A stretch of 64,000 nt of DNA from Liolophura sinensis (lineage: Eukaryota; Mollusca; Polyplacophora; Chitonida; Chitonidae), in assembly GCF_032854445.1 (NCBI RefSeq), contig NC_088300.1:78593084-78657083 (forward strand), written 5' to 3'. The notes below the pieces were generated by a model that worked only from the letters and a program-made list of their open reading frames with translations, did not search any database and was not told the origin of the DNA. A program made the position numbers and the translations under genes. Shown piece after piece: positions 34,371 through 48,422 of the stretch. Every line of letters starts with the position of its first letter. Within the stretch, counting starts at the first letter, position 1.

Positions 34371-37300
34371 AGGAGTGAGATGAACAAATGTGACAAGAGA
34401 AGCTTTGAAACAGACCACAACGCGCATACACGACGATTGTCATACTCATGAAATATGAACTATGTTTGTTCTTTTTAAATATTCTCACAGAAAAGATGTG
34501 CGATGTGTACATAGTAAATTCACCGAGGCGCTATCAATGGCAACACTGGCGTTGATAAAAGCTTTGAGTTCATACAACAGAAGTTAAAGTACACAGCCTG
34601 TACTGTTCCTTCGTGGGATACAGGCGAATAAAGGGTAACGGTTTCGGAGTGAATATCTCAAGATGATTAAATAAAGATGCAAAACATTCGGTGTGTTTCA
34701 AATAAGAAGGTGAAATACACTGATATATCTCAACAGTGCAACCTGAGCATTTGCACATGTAGACCTGAATATCTGAATCACCATCCAAGTGTGAACATGT
34801 GAAAATGATGACACTATACCCTGAATCCCGACCCATGCTAGAACATATGAATAGGAAACATCCCCGAATCAGGACCCACGCATTAAAACATGAAAATCAC
34901 ACATTCATGAGTTATGAATTTGTGAAAATCATGGAAGATGATACTCTGAATGACGGTACAAATGCCACACTAACTGTACCCTGAATTATTACCTTTGACA
35001 GAATATGTGAAAATGAAGAACATACCACGAGCAACCAAACCCTCACAGTCCTTATTAAATGGAGTTCCCTACAAAATAATGAAACGTGCCACATTGCCTA
35101 CAGCAAAATTACCTCTGTCTAGTACACATTTTTTTCATTTAATATTTATACAACCTCAGGCGGTAGTCTAAACTGCCACATTTTAAAAACGGCTCAAGTT
35201 CTATTAAAGCCCAAGGCTTAACTTTATATGCAGAAACAAATGCGATAACAAGACGTGTGAAGTAATGATGTAGTGCCGTTATTCTGCTGGCCTGTTGGTC
35301 GTCACGGAACAATGGTCTGCCCAAGGCCAGAAAACTCAACTTATCATATTAAATACCTCTACAAAAGACGCACGTGATGTTTTATACACGCACAATGAGG
35401 AAGAAAACGCCTAATTGCTTTGTCCCCAAAATATCCATTATAAACATGTGCGATGTAAACTTTGACAAATTATGCAACGCTTATGGACAAATGTTCAAAT
35501 AAATCCCCTTTATTCTCATTTGGCAGGCATGTACGATGATCGCCAAAGTTTTGGATTGGACTGATAATATGGTGGTTTGGAAACGAGATAAAGTATATGT
35601 CAAGATATTTGGGTTAAAAAGGGACATTCAGTTTAACGTTATGTGATTGTGTGGCCAATCCATGAGCAGTCTATGCAATAACATACAACGGAGATCTTGG
35701 GTGTTTTCAACATATTAATAATAATTAAAATTTAAAGATTTTATCCTAGATATAGATATCAAACTAATATACAATGACCAGCCTCATATCCACTACATTT
35801 CGTATTTGTGTGTGATTTCCACCATAATATATCGGCAGTTCGGTATGGGTAAACAGGCATTCACCTCTGTGTAAATATCTGTGATATATAGATTTGTGAA
35901 TCACGGAATGAGCCTATAAAGGCCTGTAGGTAGAGATATATATTCACCTGAACATGTAAAAGCTGTATATGCATAGATGGCCGCACCCATGTCTTATAGG
36001 AGGTTTGTGTATGTGTCTTTGCATGTGTGGTGGGGTTGGGTGGGGGGAAATCTAACCACTTGTATGTTTGTATCGCTAGCAGTATCACTGCGATGAGCAA
36101 GACGGAAATACACAAATTGGGTTGAATTTATGTACATGTGGGATTTAGTTTAATGTAACTAAAACCTCAGTCTTAACTTACACTCACTATCCACACAGAG
36201 GAAGGTCTAAGTAAATGACTCACTCATATCGTCATACGTGTATAAAAATATCTACATTACTTACCTGTATACAGGTGTGGTATATATCCCAACCTCGCGG
36301 GGTATACAACTGAACTTAATGCAGTTTTAATTACACGGGTATATCGCAGTAGACTGTACATATGATTTAGCGGCGTACGAGGCAATACTGTCCCCGTTTA
36401 GAATGTCTGAATAGTCAGGGCGTTAGAAAACTCTTTACATTTTGTAATACATGCGAAAATGGCAGTGTGACAAGATCAGACGTGTTACATACATATGTAT
36501 ATTTTATACCTGTATGGACAAATTCTAAGTAGTGGTCTGGGGCTTGTAAAGTGCTATTTTAACTTTAAGCCTGCTTACCTTATACTACTCTTGTTGGGTG
36601 TTGGAAAAGCACCTTACTAAAACCTTGTCCGTGGAGGTGAAATCTCTGGAAACCTCCGAACGTACCCCTGCCGTCGAGCTACTGTTGTCAGTCTTAAGTC
36701 GACCCGGCCCCAAAAACTTTTTATCAGCTGTCACAAAAGCGGAGATACAAAAAACGTAGCTGCCTAACGGGAAAAGGCGTATTCTGAATTTCAGGCTAAT
36801 AATAAAGTTAAAGTCTATACATGTTTACGCTTCACCGATCATCCCAAGGATGGCTGGGCTGAGGAGGAAGTGAACCGTGTCGGTGGTGACGCTGAACAGG
36901 GTGAGGGGGGCGTCCACGGCACAAGGCCAGACGTATATCCCTACATACGTCAACGGTGGCATCCTGGGGACTCAGAGCACTCATGTAGCCTCATTAAGCA
37001 CATGCATACAGCATCCTCCACGCATCACTGGTACTTGTCAGTGTGATTGACATCGCTCAGTCTCGTCACTTGCTGATTGTATTGGTACTCCCATGAAACC
37101 ACATACGTACGGCTTCGTTCAGTAGACATTGATCATGTGCACATATATGATACATGCACTGTCAAACTGAAATGTAATGGATGTAAATTCAATGGATCCG
37201 GAAGAGATCGTTTCATTTTTATGGGGGAGAACTTGTGTTTACAGAATTTGTATCGTACCATTATATATATATTACATGGAATTAATGTTATTTCATAACC

Positions 37301-39805
37301 TCCAAATGAAGGGGTATTTGTTGTAGACCATCTGTCCGTCTCAACAGTCGATGTACCGCTGCGTGCTACACTAGCTTGTGGCTGACCACAGGGCCATGTG
37401 TATCTATATCTATGTATAGATTAGAGCCACAGTTTACCTCATCGACCGGGAAAACAAGTCCCATCTCAACTTCCTGAAGACGTATTTGATTGATGGATGT
37501 ACCAAGAATCCCATTAAAATAATAATAAAAAAACCAAGCACATATACTTGAAGGGCAGTTATACGAAAATGTAGTTAATAAGCAGTTTATAATGATGGTA
37601 AAAAGGCGTGTTCAGATCGAATATTGTAGGTCTATCGGCTGACATTCGTGTGACTTTACCTGTGACCTTACCTTTTCACGAAACTACTATCTTTTGCCTA
37701 AATTGGAATAATTTAGTCTGGGTGGTCCATTGATCCATCAATGCTTGATCTGTATATATAGACCAACTTTCAAACGGAGTTGTGACCGTTTAGTGGATTA
37801 CGTCTAAGTTGTGATATTATAGTAGGCTATATTACATCTGGGTTCTTGCATTAGTCTACTACGATTGGGTTCTGACACTAGTTTACAACACCTGTGTTAT
37901 AATATTAGTCTGTAGTATACATCTGAGCTTTGATAGGCCTATCAGTCTCCTAGACATCAGACTAGTATCGATATTGGGTAACATAAATGTTATAAGCGTA
38001 TGAACAATTATAAAGTATAAAACATTTATCAGTTAAATTAAAACTAAATTTCGTGTACACGTGTGTTAATTTTGTCTCAATTTCCTTACGATTTCATTTG
38101 CTTCTTTTGTTCTACATGTAGCAAACCGTGAGCATCTGCAGACTGGTCACTATGACTGGTCACTATGTTGACTGGTCACTGTGTAGTAATTCACTTAGGA
38201 TTTGAACTAGCCCCCTTATTACATATATCTGCCAAATTTGTCAGGTTCAGAAAACCCTGTTTGATGCATGTCGATTTTTTTTGTTCAGCACAAGCCTTAT
38301 ACAAACACATAAACGTTCTTTAATACAATGCAAACACAGTGCATTTTCCCGTCAGCCTTCGGTCAATATGCGAAATTCTGTGACGATAGTTTTCTGAATC
38401 ATCCTCAGATGCAGGCCGTGGTGGGGTGTGTAGAAGAAGAAGCGACTTCCTTGGGTGTTGCCTCAATTTCAATTTTTGCCTCGTACGATATGGTGAAATC
38501 GGCCAAAGGGCCTTAATTTTCGCGTTCTCATCACATGCTGTGAGTCCGAGTGCGCATGTGTTAAATCTTTATGTACATCTGTCTCCTGTATATACATAAA
38601 CAAGTCATAAAAGCATGTATGTGTTGAAGCCGCAGTGGCACAAGAGAAAGTGCATGGCTTGTTTTCAGTTCCTTTTTACATTTTTAATTTTTAAAAAAAA
38701 TCAATGTATGCCCACACAATACATTTTGTGTTAATACTTGCGTTGAATCTGTGATGTGCTGGTTTATGACAGCGATATTTACACCAGAAAGTTGTTACCC
38801 TCCTCACTATCACAGTAACATATATGTCGTCAGATTGCTAAAATCATCAAATAAGCTTCTGCCTCCTGCTCATTATTAAGCAGTTTACTTTTGTGTATGA
38901 CGCTTTTTATTTTTCACAATTTTTATTTGTTCGGCATATTTTCTTTTACAAAGTATGCATTTTGACTAATTATTGCTTATGTGTCACGGTGGAAATATAG
39001 GCCAGAGTTGTTGACAGTATGTTTATTTTTACTTTTCTTCATTTGTTAATGCACAACGAAATTATGATTATGTATGGGTAACAAATAACCAATCACAAAA
39101 ATCATGCGTCAGGCTTGTAAGAATAACCTAATACATGTATCTCGTCTGACAAGTGTTCTAAATATCACCTCTCCCCATGCATATTGAAGTCATGTAACAC
39201 AATGAAAGAATAATTCAAATCCAGTCAGGAACAAAATATGTCAGAGAAAAATATTGCAATACATTTTGTTTGGTGAAAAGGTTTTTATTGTTGCAAGATG
39301 ATGGGATTGTGGCCTTACTTGCCTGGATTTAAATACAGAAAAGCTGTAAACTGTATGGGTTACTTACTTAGATCAGGGTCAGAAAATGATACTGAGCAGT
39401 TCTTAGAGAAAAAAATGTCCCCTATCAATATACATTAAATTAATTATTATTGGCAAATAATTTCTGTGCGTGCTAAGCTTTCTCGTTATCTGTACAAATT
39501 TCAATGGCTTGAAAACTGTCCAGGAAAGTCTTTAAACAAGTGATAACTTAATACGCAGTCTGTGATATTTATCATGAATGTGACTTTCTGCCAAAAACTG
39601 TGGACGGTTTTGATATGGCATTTATAGGTCGACCACATCTGTAAAGTATCTTAATGTTATCAATGTTGAGTACAGTTCTGAACAAGTTGGAGGAAATGAT
39701 AAACCTTGGCACGATTTTAAAGACGATTCACCACCTGTATACACAGTAACAATATCTCACTTCCTGGGAATTTAGCAAACATAGGTCTGCACACATGGGC
39801 TTTGT
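34371..39805. other. Long stretch without a recognisable gene
   Basis: About 5.4 kb of mostly AT-rich sequence. A GC-richer island at 36830-36990 has a short minus-strand frame of 45 codons (MPPLTYVGIYVWPC.. ending MIGEA) after an acceptor-like GAGTCCCCAG. It is unassigned. Short frames such as 38328-38516 look like chance. Confidence 0.4.
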
Positions 39806-39919
<114 letters not shown>

Positions 39920-40940
39920 GTGTTAATATCTAAAAAACGAAAACACGTCTGATGTGAGTTGGATGTCATGTGCTAGTGGTCTGGCTTGATTATTGTGTGG
40001 TTTTACATCTTATATTACAACTGTCCCAGATATAAACGTAACCGGCTTGTAAACAGAAGAAAAAACTGACGAACGTGCATCACAGGAAAAAGTAGCAGAC
40101 AATCTGTAGACAAGACTGACAATGATTAGACATGTGAACACAAACCTACAGGGGAACTGTTCTGAAACAATGTAAATCTGTTCATATGCTGTAAAAATGA
40201 GTATGGTATGGATAATAAACGTACAAAACACAAACCTTTTCAGATGATGTCAAAGGTAAGGACATAGAACGCATTACACCTCCATAGGAATGGTACTCTC
40301 CATCACTTGTGTTCATGTGTGTTTTGATACAGTACTAAGCTACTGCCTGTGGTCCGGATGTCTGGTTCGACGTCTGCCCAGGTGATGGAGAGCTTGTGAC
40401 GGATTGCGTACTATCTCACACATGCCGGACCCAACCACAAAAAGCGTTTGATACAAGTGTGCGCCCGAACAATATTTACCATCAGAAAAATATCCAAACA
40501 AGTTTTCTCAGCCGCTAGCTGTCATTCAGCCAGCAAGCTTGCGCCCAAATCAAGATCCTGGACAAGTAGGGTGTTTATATGTTCGAGATTCTGGACAAAG
40601 GCCAAATATGTCTAAACAAAGCGGACTCATTCACACGACCGCAACCAAGTTTACCTCTATCCAAAAGGGTTTCTGTTGCAAATTTGAGAGTTTGTGGTAA
40701 ACATTTGAAAAACAAAAGCGGGATAAAAACGTTGATAAAATCCGCTTCGAATTTTATCAAGCCTCATATTGTACACATTCATGATGCGAGTTCGGGAAAA
40801 TAAATGAGTTCTTTAAGCAATTAATCTATCAGTCAATCGATCACTCACATCAGGTAAAGTTTTTGATGGTTGACTGATATGACAAGTTGGTTAACTGTCG
40901 CCTAATAAGGAGAAATAACTATGAATCGATGTAGTTGAAC

Positions 40941-41262
40941 TTATTTCTGTCCGGGCTCTCACAATGCCACAACAAGATGAACAAAATTTATTTCTGTCCG
41001 GGCTCTCACAATGCCACAACAAGATGAACGAAATTTATTTCTATCCGGGCTCTCACAATGCCACAGCAAGATGAATGAAATTTAATTCTGTTCCTGCTCT
41101 CACAATGCCACAGCAAGATAAATGAAATTATATTCTGTCGGTGCTCTCACAATGCCACAGCAAGATGAGTGAGATTTAATTCTGTCTGGGCTCTTACAAT
41201 GCCACAGTAAGATGAATGAAAGTTAATTTTTTCCGGGCTCTTAACAAAGATGAGCTTTGCCA
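40941..41262 (+). repeat. ~47-bp tandem repeat, about 6 copies
   Basis: Units contain ATTTATTTCTGTCCGGGCTC followed by tcacaatgccacaacaagatgaacgaa, becoming more diverged to the right. Confidence 0.85.
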
Positions 41263-41334
41263 GTGATCCTCGCTTAGTATCACAGATAGATGAACATTAT
41301 TTTGTCCGGGCTCTCATCGTACTACACTGAGTTG

Positions 41335-42262
41335 AACTTAATTCTGCCAGGGGTTGTCGGTGGGTGTCAGAGACCTTAATTCTGCCATGGGCTCTCGGTG
41401 TGTATCAGAGACCTTTATTCTGCCATGGGTTCTCAGTGTGTTTCAGAGACCTTAATTCTGCCAGGGGCTCTCGGTGTGTGTCAGAGAGCGTAATTCTGCC
41501 ATGGGCTCTCGGTGTGTTTCAGAGACCTTAATTCTGCCATGGGCTCTCGGTGTGTTTCAGAGACCTTAATTCTGCCATGGGCTCTCAGTGTGTTTCAGAG
41601 ACCTTAATTCTGCCATGGGCTCTCAGTGTGTGTCAGAGACCTTAATTCTGCCATGGGCTCTCAGTGTGTTTCAGACACCTTAATTCTGCCATGGGCTCTC
41701 AGTGTGTTTCAGAGACCTTAATTCTGCCATGGGCTCTCGGTGTGTTTCAGAGACCTTAATTCTGCCATGGGCTCTCGGTGTGTTTTAGAGACCTTAATTC
41801 TGCCATGGGCTCTCGGTGTGTTTCAGAGACCTTAATTCTGCCATGGGCTCTCGGTGTGTTTCAGAGACCTTAATTCTGCCATGGGCTCTCAGTGTGTTTC
41901 AGAGACCTTAATTCTGCCAGAGGCTGTCCGTGGGTGTCAGAGACCTTAATTCTACCATGGGCTCTCAGTGTGTTTCAGAGACCTTAATTCTGCCATGGGC
42001 TCTCAGTGTGTTTCAGAGACCTTAAGTCTGCCATGGGCTCTCGGTGTGTTTCAGAGACCTTAATTCTGCCATGGGCTCTCGGTGTGTTTCAGAGACTTTA
42101 ATTCTGCCATGGGCTCTCGGTGTGTTTCAGAGACCTTAATTCTGCCAGAGGCTGTCCGTGGGTGTCAGAGACCTTAATTCTGCCAGGGGAACTCGGTGGG
42201 TGTCAGAGAGCTTAATTCTGCCAGGTGAACTCGGTGAGTGTCAGAGATCTTAATTCTGACCA
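41335..42262 (+). repeat. 38-bp minisatellite, about 24 copies
   Basis: Units contain GCCATGGGCTCTCGGTGTGT followed by ttcagagaccttaattct. The central copies are nearly identical, the edge copies are diverged. Related looser copies continue to about 42440. Confidence 0.92.
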
Positions 42263-42574
42263 CGGCACTCGTTGTGTATCGCAGTGAGTTTATCTTATTT
42301 GCGGCCTCGCGTTGAAATTTTAACCGTCGCTCGTCGCTAATTGTGTATCATAATTATTTGAGTTGATTTTGATCCTGTCCGGTGCTCTAGTTGTGTACCA
42401 TACTGAGTTGAAATTATTTTTTTCCGGGACACAAGCTGTATACCACACTAAACTAATGTGTAACACTGATTCTTTTTTCACAGGGAGTTGATCTTCACTG
42501 AGTCTAGATCTCTCGTTGTGAATAAGTCAACTTGACATAATTCGTTGGTAACAAGGTATTGCCATTGATTTGAT

Positions 42575-42800
42575 TTTATTTTTTATTTAATTTATTTGAT
42601 TGGTCTTTCACATCGTACTAAAGAATATTTCACTTATACTACGGCTGTCAGGATTATGGTCTAAGGAAATTAGGTAGAGCTCCACCTAAACCCACGACCA
42701 TCCAGGTTGCTGGAAGATCTCCCCACGTACGACAGAGGTAGCATGAGCTGGATTTAAACTCAGTGATCGCATTGGGAAGAGGAATCTGTCATTGTGCCGC
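42575..42800 (-). mobile_element. tRNA-derived SINE copy, diverged
   Basis: Reverse complement of the 14044 family: TTTGATTGGTCTTTCACATC, AAGAATATTTCACTTATACT, CCACGACCATCCAGGTTGCT, and GAGCTGGATTTAAACTCAGT at its 5' side. The following 42801-43555 shows no gene. Confidence 0.75.
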
Positions 42801-43559
42801 TTGTCATTTATAAGTGTCTCATTTTTCTCTGTTAAGAAAGATTTCCAAGACGATTACAGTTCCTTAGCTTTACACCTTATTTACTAAAATATACATGTTT
42901 GCGTGTGGCCCTGAATGGACACCTGACACAAACATTTTTCTGTCGGAGATATCATTCTACATAATCCGTACATTCTTTGCGCCTTTGCGATATCATGAAA
43001 AACTGTTCACTGCTTCTCTTTACATCAGCATACTTTGTATAGTTATCAATTCCTATTACTTGGGTGCTGGGTTATGTTTAACCGTCTTTTGGAAACCTTT
43101 ACTGCCAGTTTTGTAGTTGACGACTTGTGTACAAATTCTGTGATGACGACTTCATTCAAGAGTCTTTTCGCCTTCAAGCATATCCCAGATCCCATCTTGT
43201 GTAAACGCAGTACTGGAAGCCTTGTTAGGAAATGTACGATCTGGGCAATGACCTGCAACAGAAGCCGATTGTAGCTGATTGTGGCACGTATCATTGCAAC
43301 TAATCACACTCTGCTTTTGAATGAGAGTCCATGTGTACGCATATCTAGTAGATTTGCTTTCTATATAAGTAAATATATTTTGAGAACTGTCTTTCTGAGT
43401 TAATAACAAAAGCACAAAGGCGTCTCTAAATCGTTATTAGCGCGTACTTGTAAAGGCACAATTGTATGCTCTTGTTCTATGTACACCAACCTTGTCTAAA
43501 CCCTGGCTGAAATTCATACCTACACAACTGATGACAAGTGGACATGAACAAATAGTAAA

Positions 43560-43690
43560 TATTTATTCACCTCATTTATGTTTGACGCAGTACTCAGGAA
43601 TTTTCATACATATGACGGCGGCCAGGTCTATGGCTACAGGAAACGGGACAGAGCGCGGAAAGCAGCGTTCCACGTCAGATAAATGGCAAA
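43560..43690 (-). mobile_element. SINE fragment
   Basis: CGCAGTACTCAGGAATTTTC and ATGACGGCGGCCAGG match the reverse complement of the SINE 3' half. It is diverged and without a clear end. Confidence 0.5.
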
Positions 43691-44029
43691 CCCCTTGATT
43701 TACTGATGTTTCTGGCTGGACAATTGTGTAAGTTGTTAACATGCTTTTATTACAATGGCTATAGGACAGACGAGGCTTTGGCTCAGTATTAGCCTCGGGC
43801 CCAGGTTCCTGGAGATTCCCATCCTCGCCTTCTACTAGTACGAGTCCGGTAATTTGTCAGTCAAATGTGGGTGAACATTCCTCGCGTCTTTCAGGCATCA
43901 TTTAAAACTTGGTATATTTTCTTATGATTTTGGTGGTTTATGTACAACGGTGTCTTGGAAACCGGTCTTGCGATTAGTGATCTTGAACTTCCATTATGGT
44001 TGACGACGCCCATCATGATTTCCGCCATC

Positions 44030-44095
44030 CTTAACCCTAACTGCTGTCATATAAGTGATATATTCTTGATTATGGCATTAAACCCATGTAGTTAA
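44030..44095 (+). mobile_element. SINE 3' end fragment
   Basis: TGCTGTCATATAAGTGATAT and TCTTGATTATGGCATTAAAC match the family 3' end. Beyond it, 44096-45990 contains no recognisable gene. Confidence 0.5.
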
Positions 44096-45990
44096 ATAAA
44101 GAACATATACAATTGTTCTTGAAGAGAGATAAATATAATTTAAGAACACTTACGTAAAAAGAAATTTTGAAAGCAATCAACAATTTAGTATAATTACTTT
44201 TTATTGAGCATTCCACTCACCATTCTGAGATTCCTAATTTTTCGAATTGTAAATGTTTTTAACTGGTGTAAAGTGACTGCCACGAAAAAGACATGCATGT
44301 ATTACAATGCCAGCCTGGAATATTCGTTTCACCACGCATGCGCAAAACAACTTAGCATGTCTGAATATTTATGACAGAATTTCTTGATCACATATATATA
44401 CTGTTGGAGGACGAAAATAACCAATGTTTGTGAACACATGTGCCTTGGGTACAAAACTACTTCCACGCACTGTGTGGTAGTGACACGCACATGTTTGTCA
44501 AACCAGAGGAGCGTGGCTGATGGGTCGGAAATAAGTGGAGGAGAGGCCAGAATCTTGAACCTCCGTGGTTAGTCATGGCTATCATGCCTGTATGTCGAAG
44601 TTCATGGTAAACCTTGAGGACTATCTTCATACTCTCTGAAGGTAAGCAAACTATTGAAGCCAGTAACGGCCATTCCTGATGTAGTCCGTCCTGTTGTTTA
44701 TTTCGACAAGAAAAAATTGGAAAAGATGAAACAAGGAAAGAACAAGGCGAAATGCGAGGTAAAGGTATGGGAAAGGCCGAAAGGGTGAAACGAAAGCCTT
44801 GCGAAGCTAAAAACAACCCCCAGGTTTTGCCACCTTGCACGTTCGTACTTTCGCCTGATTATAATTTATATTAACTTAAGTCGTGTTTCATCAACGTCTT
44901 TATTTAATGACATCTTATATATACCGTATGTTTTCAGATTTACATTCTTGTACTACTCTGTAACAACGATTTTCGTATCGGCCATGTGTTCACCACTACA
45001 ACCATAGATGCAACTTATACACCGTGACATCAACTGTATACCCGCTGTTCAAGCGACTTTATAATGACGGCATCTGCATGGTGAGTAGTAATCGCAGTAG
45101 CAGCTATTATATACAATGTTATATCAGTTACAGCCACTTCATCATAGCAGCAACTGCATTGTCCACCGTAATCCCACTGACGAAGACTATAACGTCTGCT
45201 GTTATCGCAATGCCCTCCGTTACCCCAATCGTGCTGTTTTACATTTACGCCGTAACATTAGCTATGCACAGTACGCTTTCCCGCCGGACTGTTCATCAGT
45301 TTACGGACGGAGGATGACCGACTTTTTGCAAACATATGAGCTTTTTATATTAGAAACCTTTTGGGTAAATTACATTTAGTTTCATCTCCTACTACATATA
45401 TACCAAAATGAAAGATGCTGTGATCAGAGGCTACTTTCACTAAGCTTCAACGGAAATAAATCATTCACTTCTGACCGTTTTTCATTAGAACTGACATGGA
45501 CAGATGATGGTGGGAAATGTGCATTTATTGGGCAATAACTGTCACGTGCATCGCTCTGATTGGATGATTTATTTCCCACCCATTCCATTGGCATGGACTT
45601 GCCCAAAATCATAATAACACAGCCTAAACCGTTACATATTAACAAAAAGGAGAGAAAGGTTGTTTTCGGTGATATTTTTCCTCCAATGCCCCCATTATTT
45701 CATAATGGTATGATAGAATTTGAATATGGCAAACTACGTTTTATGTAAGGGATAGCATGAGAAATGTTTATCTATCAAAGATTGTTAGCGTGTTTTTTTC
45801 TAATTACCAGCGAATTCTACACCCGGTTCACTTGGTGCTCAGCCACATGAAATTGTGGTCATGTGACCTCGATCGTGTACAGGTTCGCGTTTTCAAAAAA
45901 GAGCCTGCTGTATACCTCCGGCGTGGTTCACCACAATTGCAATGGTCGGATGTGTCAGGTTTAACCTGGCCATAATGGTATTCGCCCAAA

Positions 45991-46824
45991 TTAACTACCT
46001 TGTACTAACCATTTTTTAAAATAATTCGTTTCTCCAAAAGTGTAGTTTCTTTTTTTGTTCAGTCTGCTTTTCCCAAACACCGATGAGAGGGAAAGGAGAC
46101 ATTTCAGAACACTTTTCGGTTCTGCGTTGTACGTAACTATTGGCTTTTCACAGACGAATGAAATTAGTTCTGTACACGTGCTGGTTTTCCAGAGCTGGGA
46201 GCGTCTCGTGACCTTCACACAGTTCTTGTCCCCAACTACTACAAACACAAATCGATATCTTAAAAAATTACATGGGCGAAATTGTCTTTCATTTAAACTT
46301 AGGACGAGCAGATCATTGATTTAAAATATTGTAGAATATGACTGGTTCCCTATAGACACAGAGCATCAGACAGGGAGGATTAGACAGGCAATATATGCCT
46401 TGTGCATTTTTTTCTTTTTCTAAACCAATCACGGCTGCCATTATAATTATTATATTTCCTCTATGAAAGCTGTCACAGTATTTCACTGCGTGGTGTTCAT
46501 TTATCCTTCGGGGTCCAGATTTCACGGCCAGAACTTACACTGCAGATAGACTGGTACATTCGGAGAATCGCAGATGAACATACTATGTATTCATTGTTCT
46601 AATACATTTATGTCTTTACGTTGATACATGTTAACTACAGCTGTTTACTCATAGGTCAAGGCTGTCGCGGTTCATGTAATGTTCCGTTAACTGCATCTTA
46701 TCGTCGCTGTCCAGTACCATTAGGTGCTCTCCTGTCGCCTTACATATGTTATCAGCTGTATTCCACGTTAGGCCTACCTTATTACTGTGGTAAGTCAGGG
46801 CATACTTCACCGAGGTTCCACGGA
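45991..46824 (-). pseudogene. C-type lectin-like domain gene, probably broken or incomplete
   Basis: An upstream exon-like segment (46824-46650, after acceptor TTAGTTTTTCAG) encodes TWNTADNICKATGEHLMVLD, a typical N-terminal half of a C-type lectin domain. It runs into an in-frame TGA immediately before a GTAAAC donor-like sequence. A final exon-like segment (about 46240-45991) encodes CVKVTRRSQLWKTSTC and LISFVCEKP, the C-terminal half, then an 47-residue tail to a TAA. A middle segment near 46530 (SSGREIWTPKDK) hits a stop. These domains usually bind sugars extracellularly. The stop codons suggest a pseudogene, but a different splice model could rescue part of it. Confidence 0.5.
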
Positions 46825-47859
46825 TAAGCTGAAAAACTAATGGTTCGTACAATTCTAAGGCACTGGAATTGTATGACATTATGCATCTTATGGAGAGTTG
46901 AAGAAAAATTCTGTAAGAACATAACTTTTCATGTCGTTCTATATTGTAGTTTCTAACTATAATCAGGTCATCGCCCTAATATCAAATAAACAAATCTATT
47001 GCAGATACTCATTAAAAACTAATCTTCATTAGAAAGAACGATTTAGCCTACTTTATATGCCACTGCTTTGGCCTCAAGATGCCAGACTATAAAATCGCCT
47101 ATAGATCGCATGTTCATTCTGTAGTTTATAGAATGTTGATAAAGCAATGTCTGTTTCTTGTAGAAAAAGGCTGTCATGTATCAGGAAGGTATCATCCTGT
47201 CGTGACCACATGTATCAGGAAGGTATCATCCTGTCGTGACCTCATGTATCAGGAAGGTATCATCCTGAGTCTGTGTGACCTTAGCTATGGAGCCAGACGA
47301 GCTGAAACCTGTCACAGAGACATCCGGCGACTGGGAGGAAACAACAGTAGAGTATAGAACACTGCTCAAAGAGCGACGTTGTTCTTCAGACGGCCTCTGT
47401 CCTGCATCACGTGAGATGTGTGCCGTCATCGAGCACTAGCTGTTCACCCCCAGTGCATGCTTGTAATATCAGCAACCCGCCGTTTTGGACGAGTTAATAG
47501 TGAGAGGACGCTTAAAAAACGCATTGTCCAGTCTAATAAGCAATTAAGAGGTACAGCACAGCGAGTAAAACCAGAGTATCGACGGCAGTGTGATAACTGG
47601 CAAATGGTTACACATAACCGGTGAAATACAGCCTCTTGTCAGTTTACCTCTTTTAGAATTTTATTCTGACTGTTCATGTACATGCTTAAATATTAGCAAA
47701 TTACACGCCTCCTAGGACCATCGTTTAAGCAGAATTCGATAAAAAAGTTAGCTATGATGTTAAGTGTAAATTATTAGACGTCACTGATCTAGAATGACTC
47801 AATAACTGAGAGGACACGAGTGCATCAAACGTGTACAAATCTGATCACCCCAGATCACG
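46825..47859. other. Intergenic with a small 34-bp triplicate
   Basis: Three copies of a unit containing ATGTATCAGGAAGGTATCAT followed by cctgtcgtgacc lie at about 47175-47275. No gene was recognised in the remainder. Confidence 0.5.
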
Positions 47860-48250
47860 ATGGCCACTTACGACAACGAATACAATCGTCATTTGCGTAA
47901 TCGTTTTACGACCGGAATGTCAACCAGTAACGAACTGTTTAGCTCGCGTAATTGCCTAGATCATACGAAACCGCTTGCGCGCTGCCCATGCATCTTCGTT
48001 GTGGATGTCCCCATGTTGGGCTGATTTAGACACGGGTAAGCATCTACGCTGGACGCAATTTCACCTGCACTTGAACGAGGAACATTAGAATAGGGTTGTG
48101 CTTAGCTGGTACTGACGTCATGGACTGGCCATCGAGATCACCTCACCTCTATCCCATCGATCACAAATGAGGTGCTCTTGTGAGAAGCCTTTATATCTTG
48201 GGACGTCATCTCCAGAATGTTCAAGAGCCGGGATCATGTTGGCACAGCAA
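47860..48250 (+). mobile_element. Tc1/mariner DNA transposon remnant
   Basis: Translated pieces match Tc1-type transposases: NRHLRNRFTTGMSTSNEL (DNA-binding region) near 47880-47940, KHLRWTQFHLHLNEEH near 48038-48088, and VMDWPSRSPHLYPIDH (the catalytic-core motif around DLNPIEH) near 48118-48165. Stops and frame changes occur between them, and most of the catalytic core is deleted. It is inactive. No terminal inverted repeats were identified. Confidence 0.7.
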
Positions 48251-48271
48251 TGGCGCAGGTTGCATAATGCT

Positions 48272-48401
48272 GTGTCGTGGGTAGGTCCGCCAGCAAACTG
48301 CGGATGGCCCTGGGTTTCGCCTAGGTTTTTTTTCATCATAATGCTGGCCGACATGATGTCAGTGAAATATTGTTGAATACGGCATAAAACACCAATCAAA
48401 T
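48272..48401 (+). mobile_element. tRNA-derived SINE, 3' part
   Basis: CGGATGGCCCTGGGTTTCGC, CATAATGCTGGCCGACATGA and TACGGCATAAAACACCAATC follow the family order. It abuts the Tc1 remnant on the left and a 29-bp array on the right. Confidence 0.8.
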
Positions 48402-48422
48402 TACTTATTGTTAATCACACGT

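Noticed and set aside
44457-44840. 127-codon minus-strand frame
   Set aside because: Composition looks random, with no domain or splice evidence.
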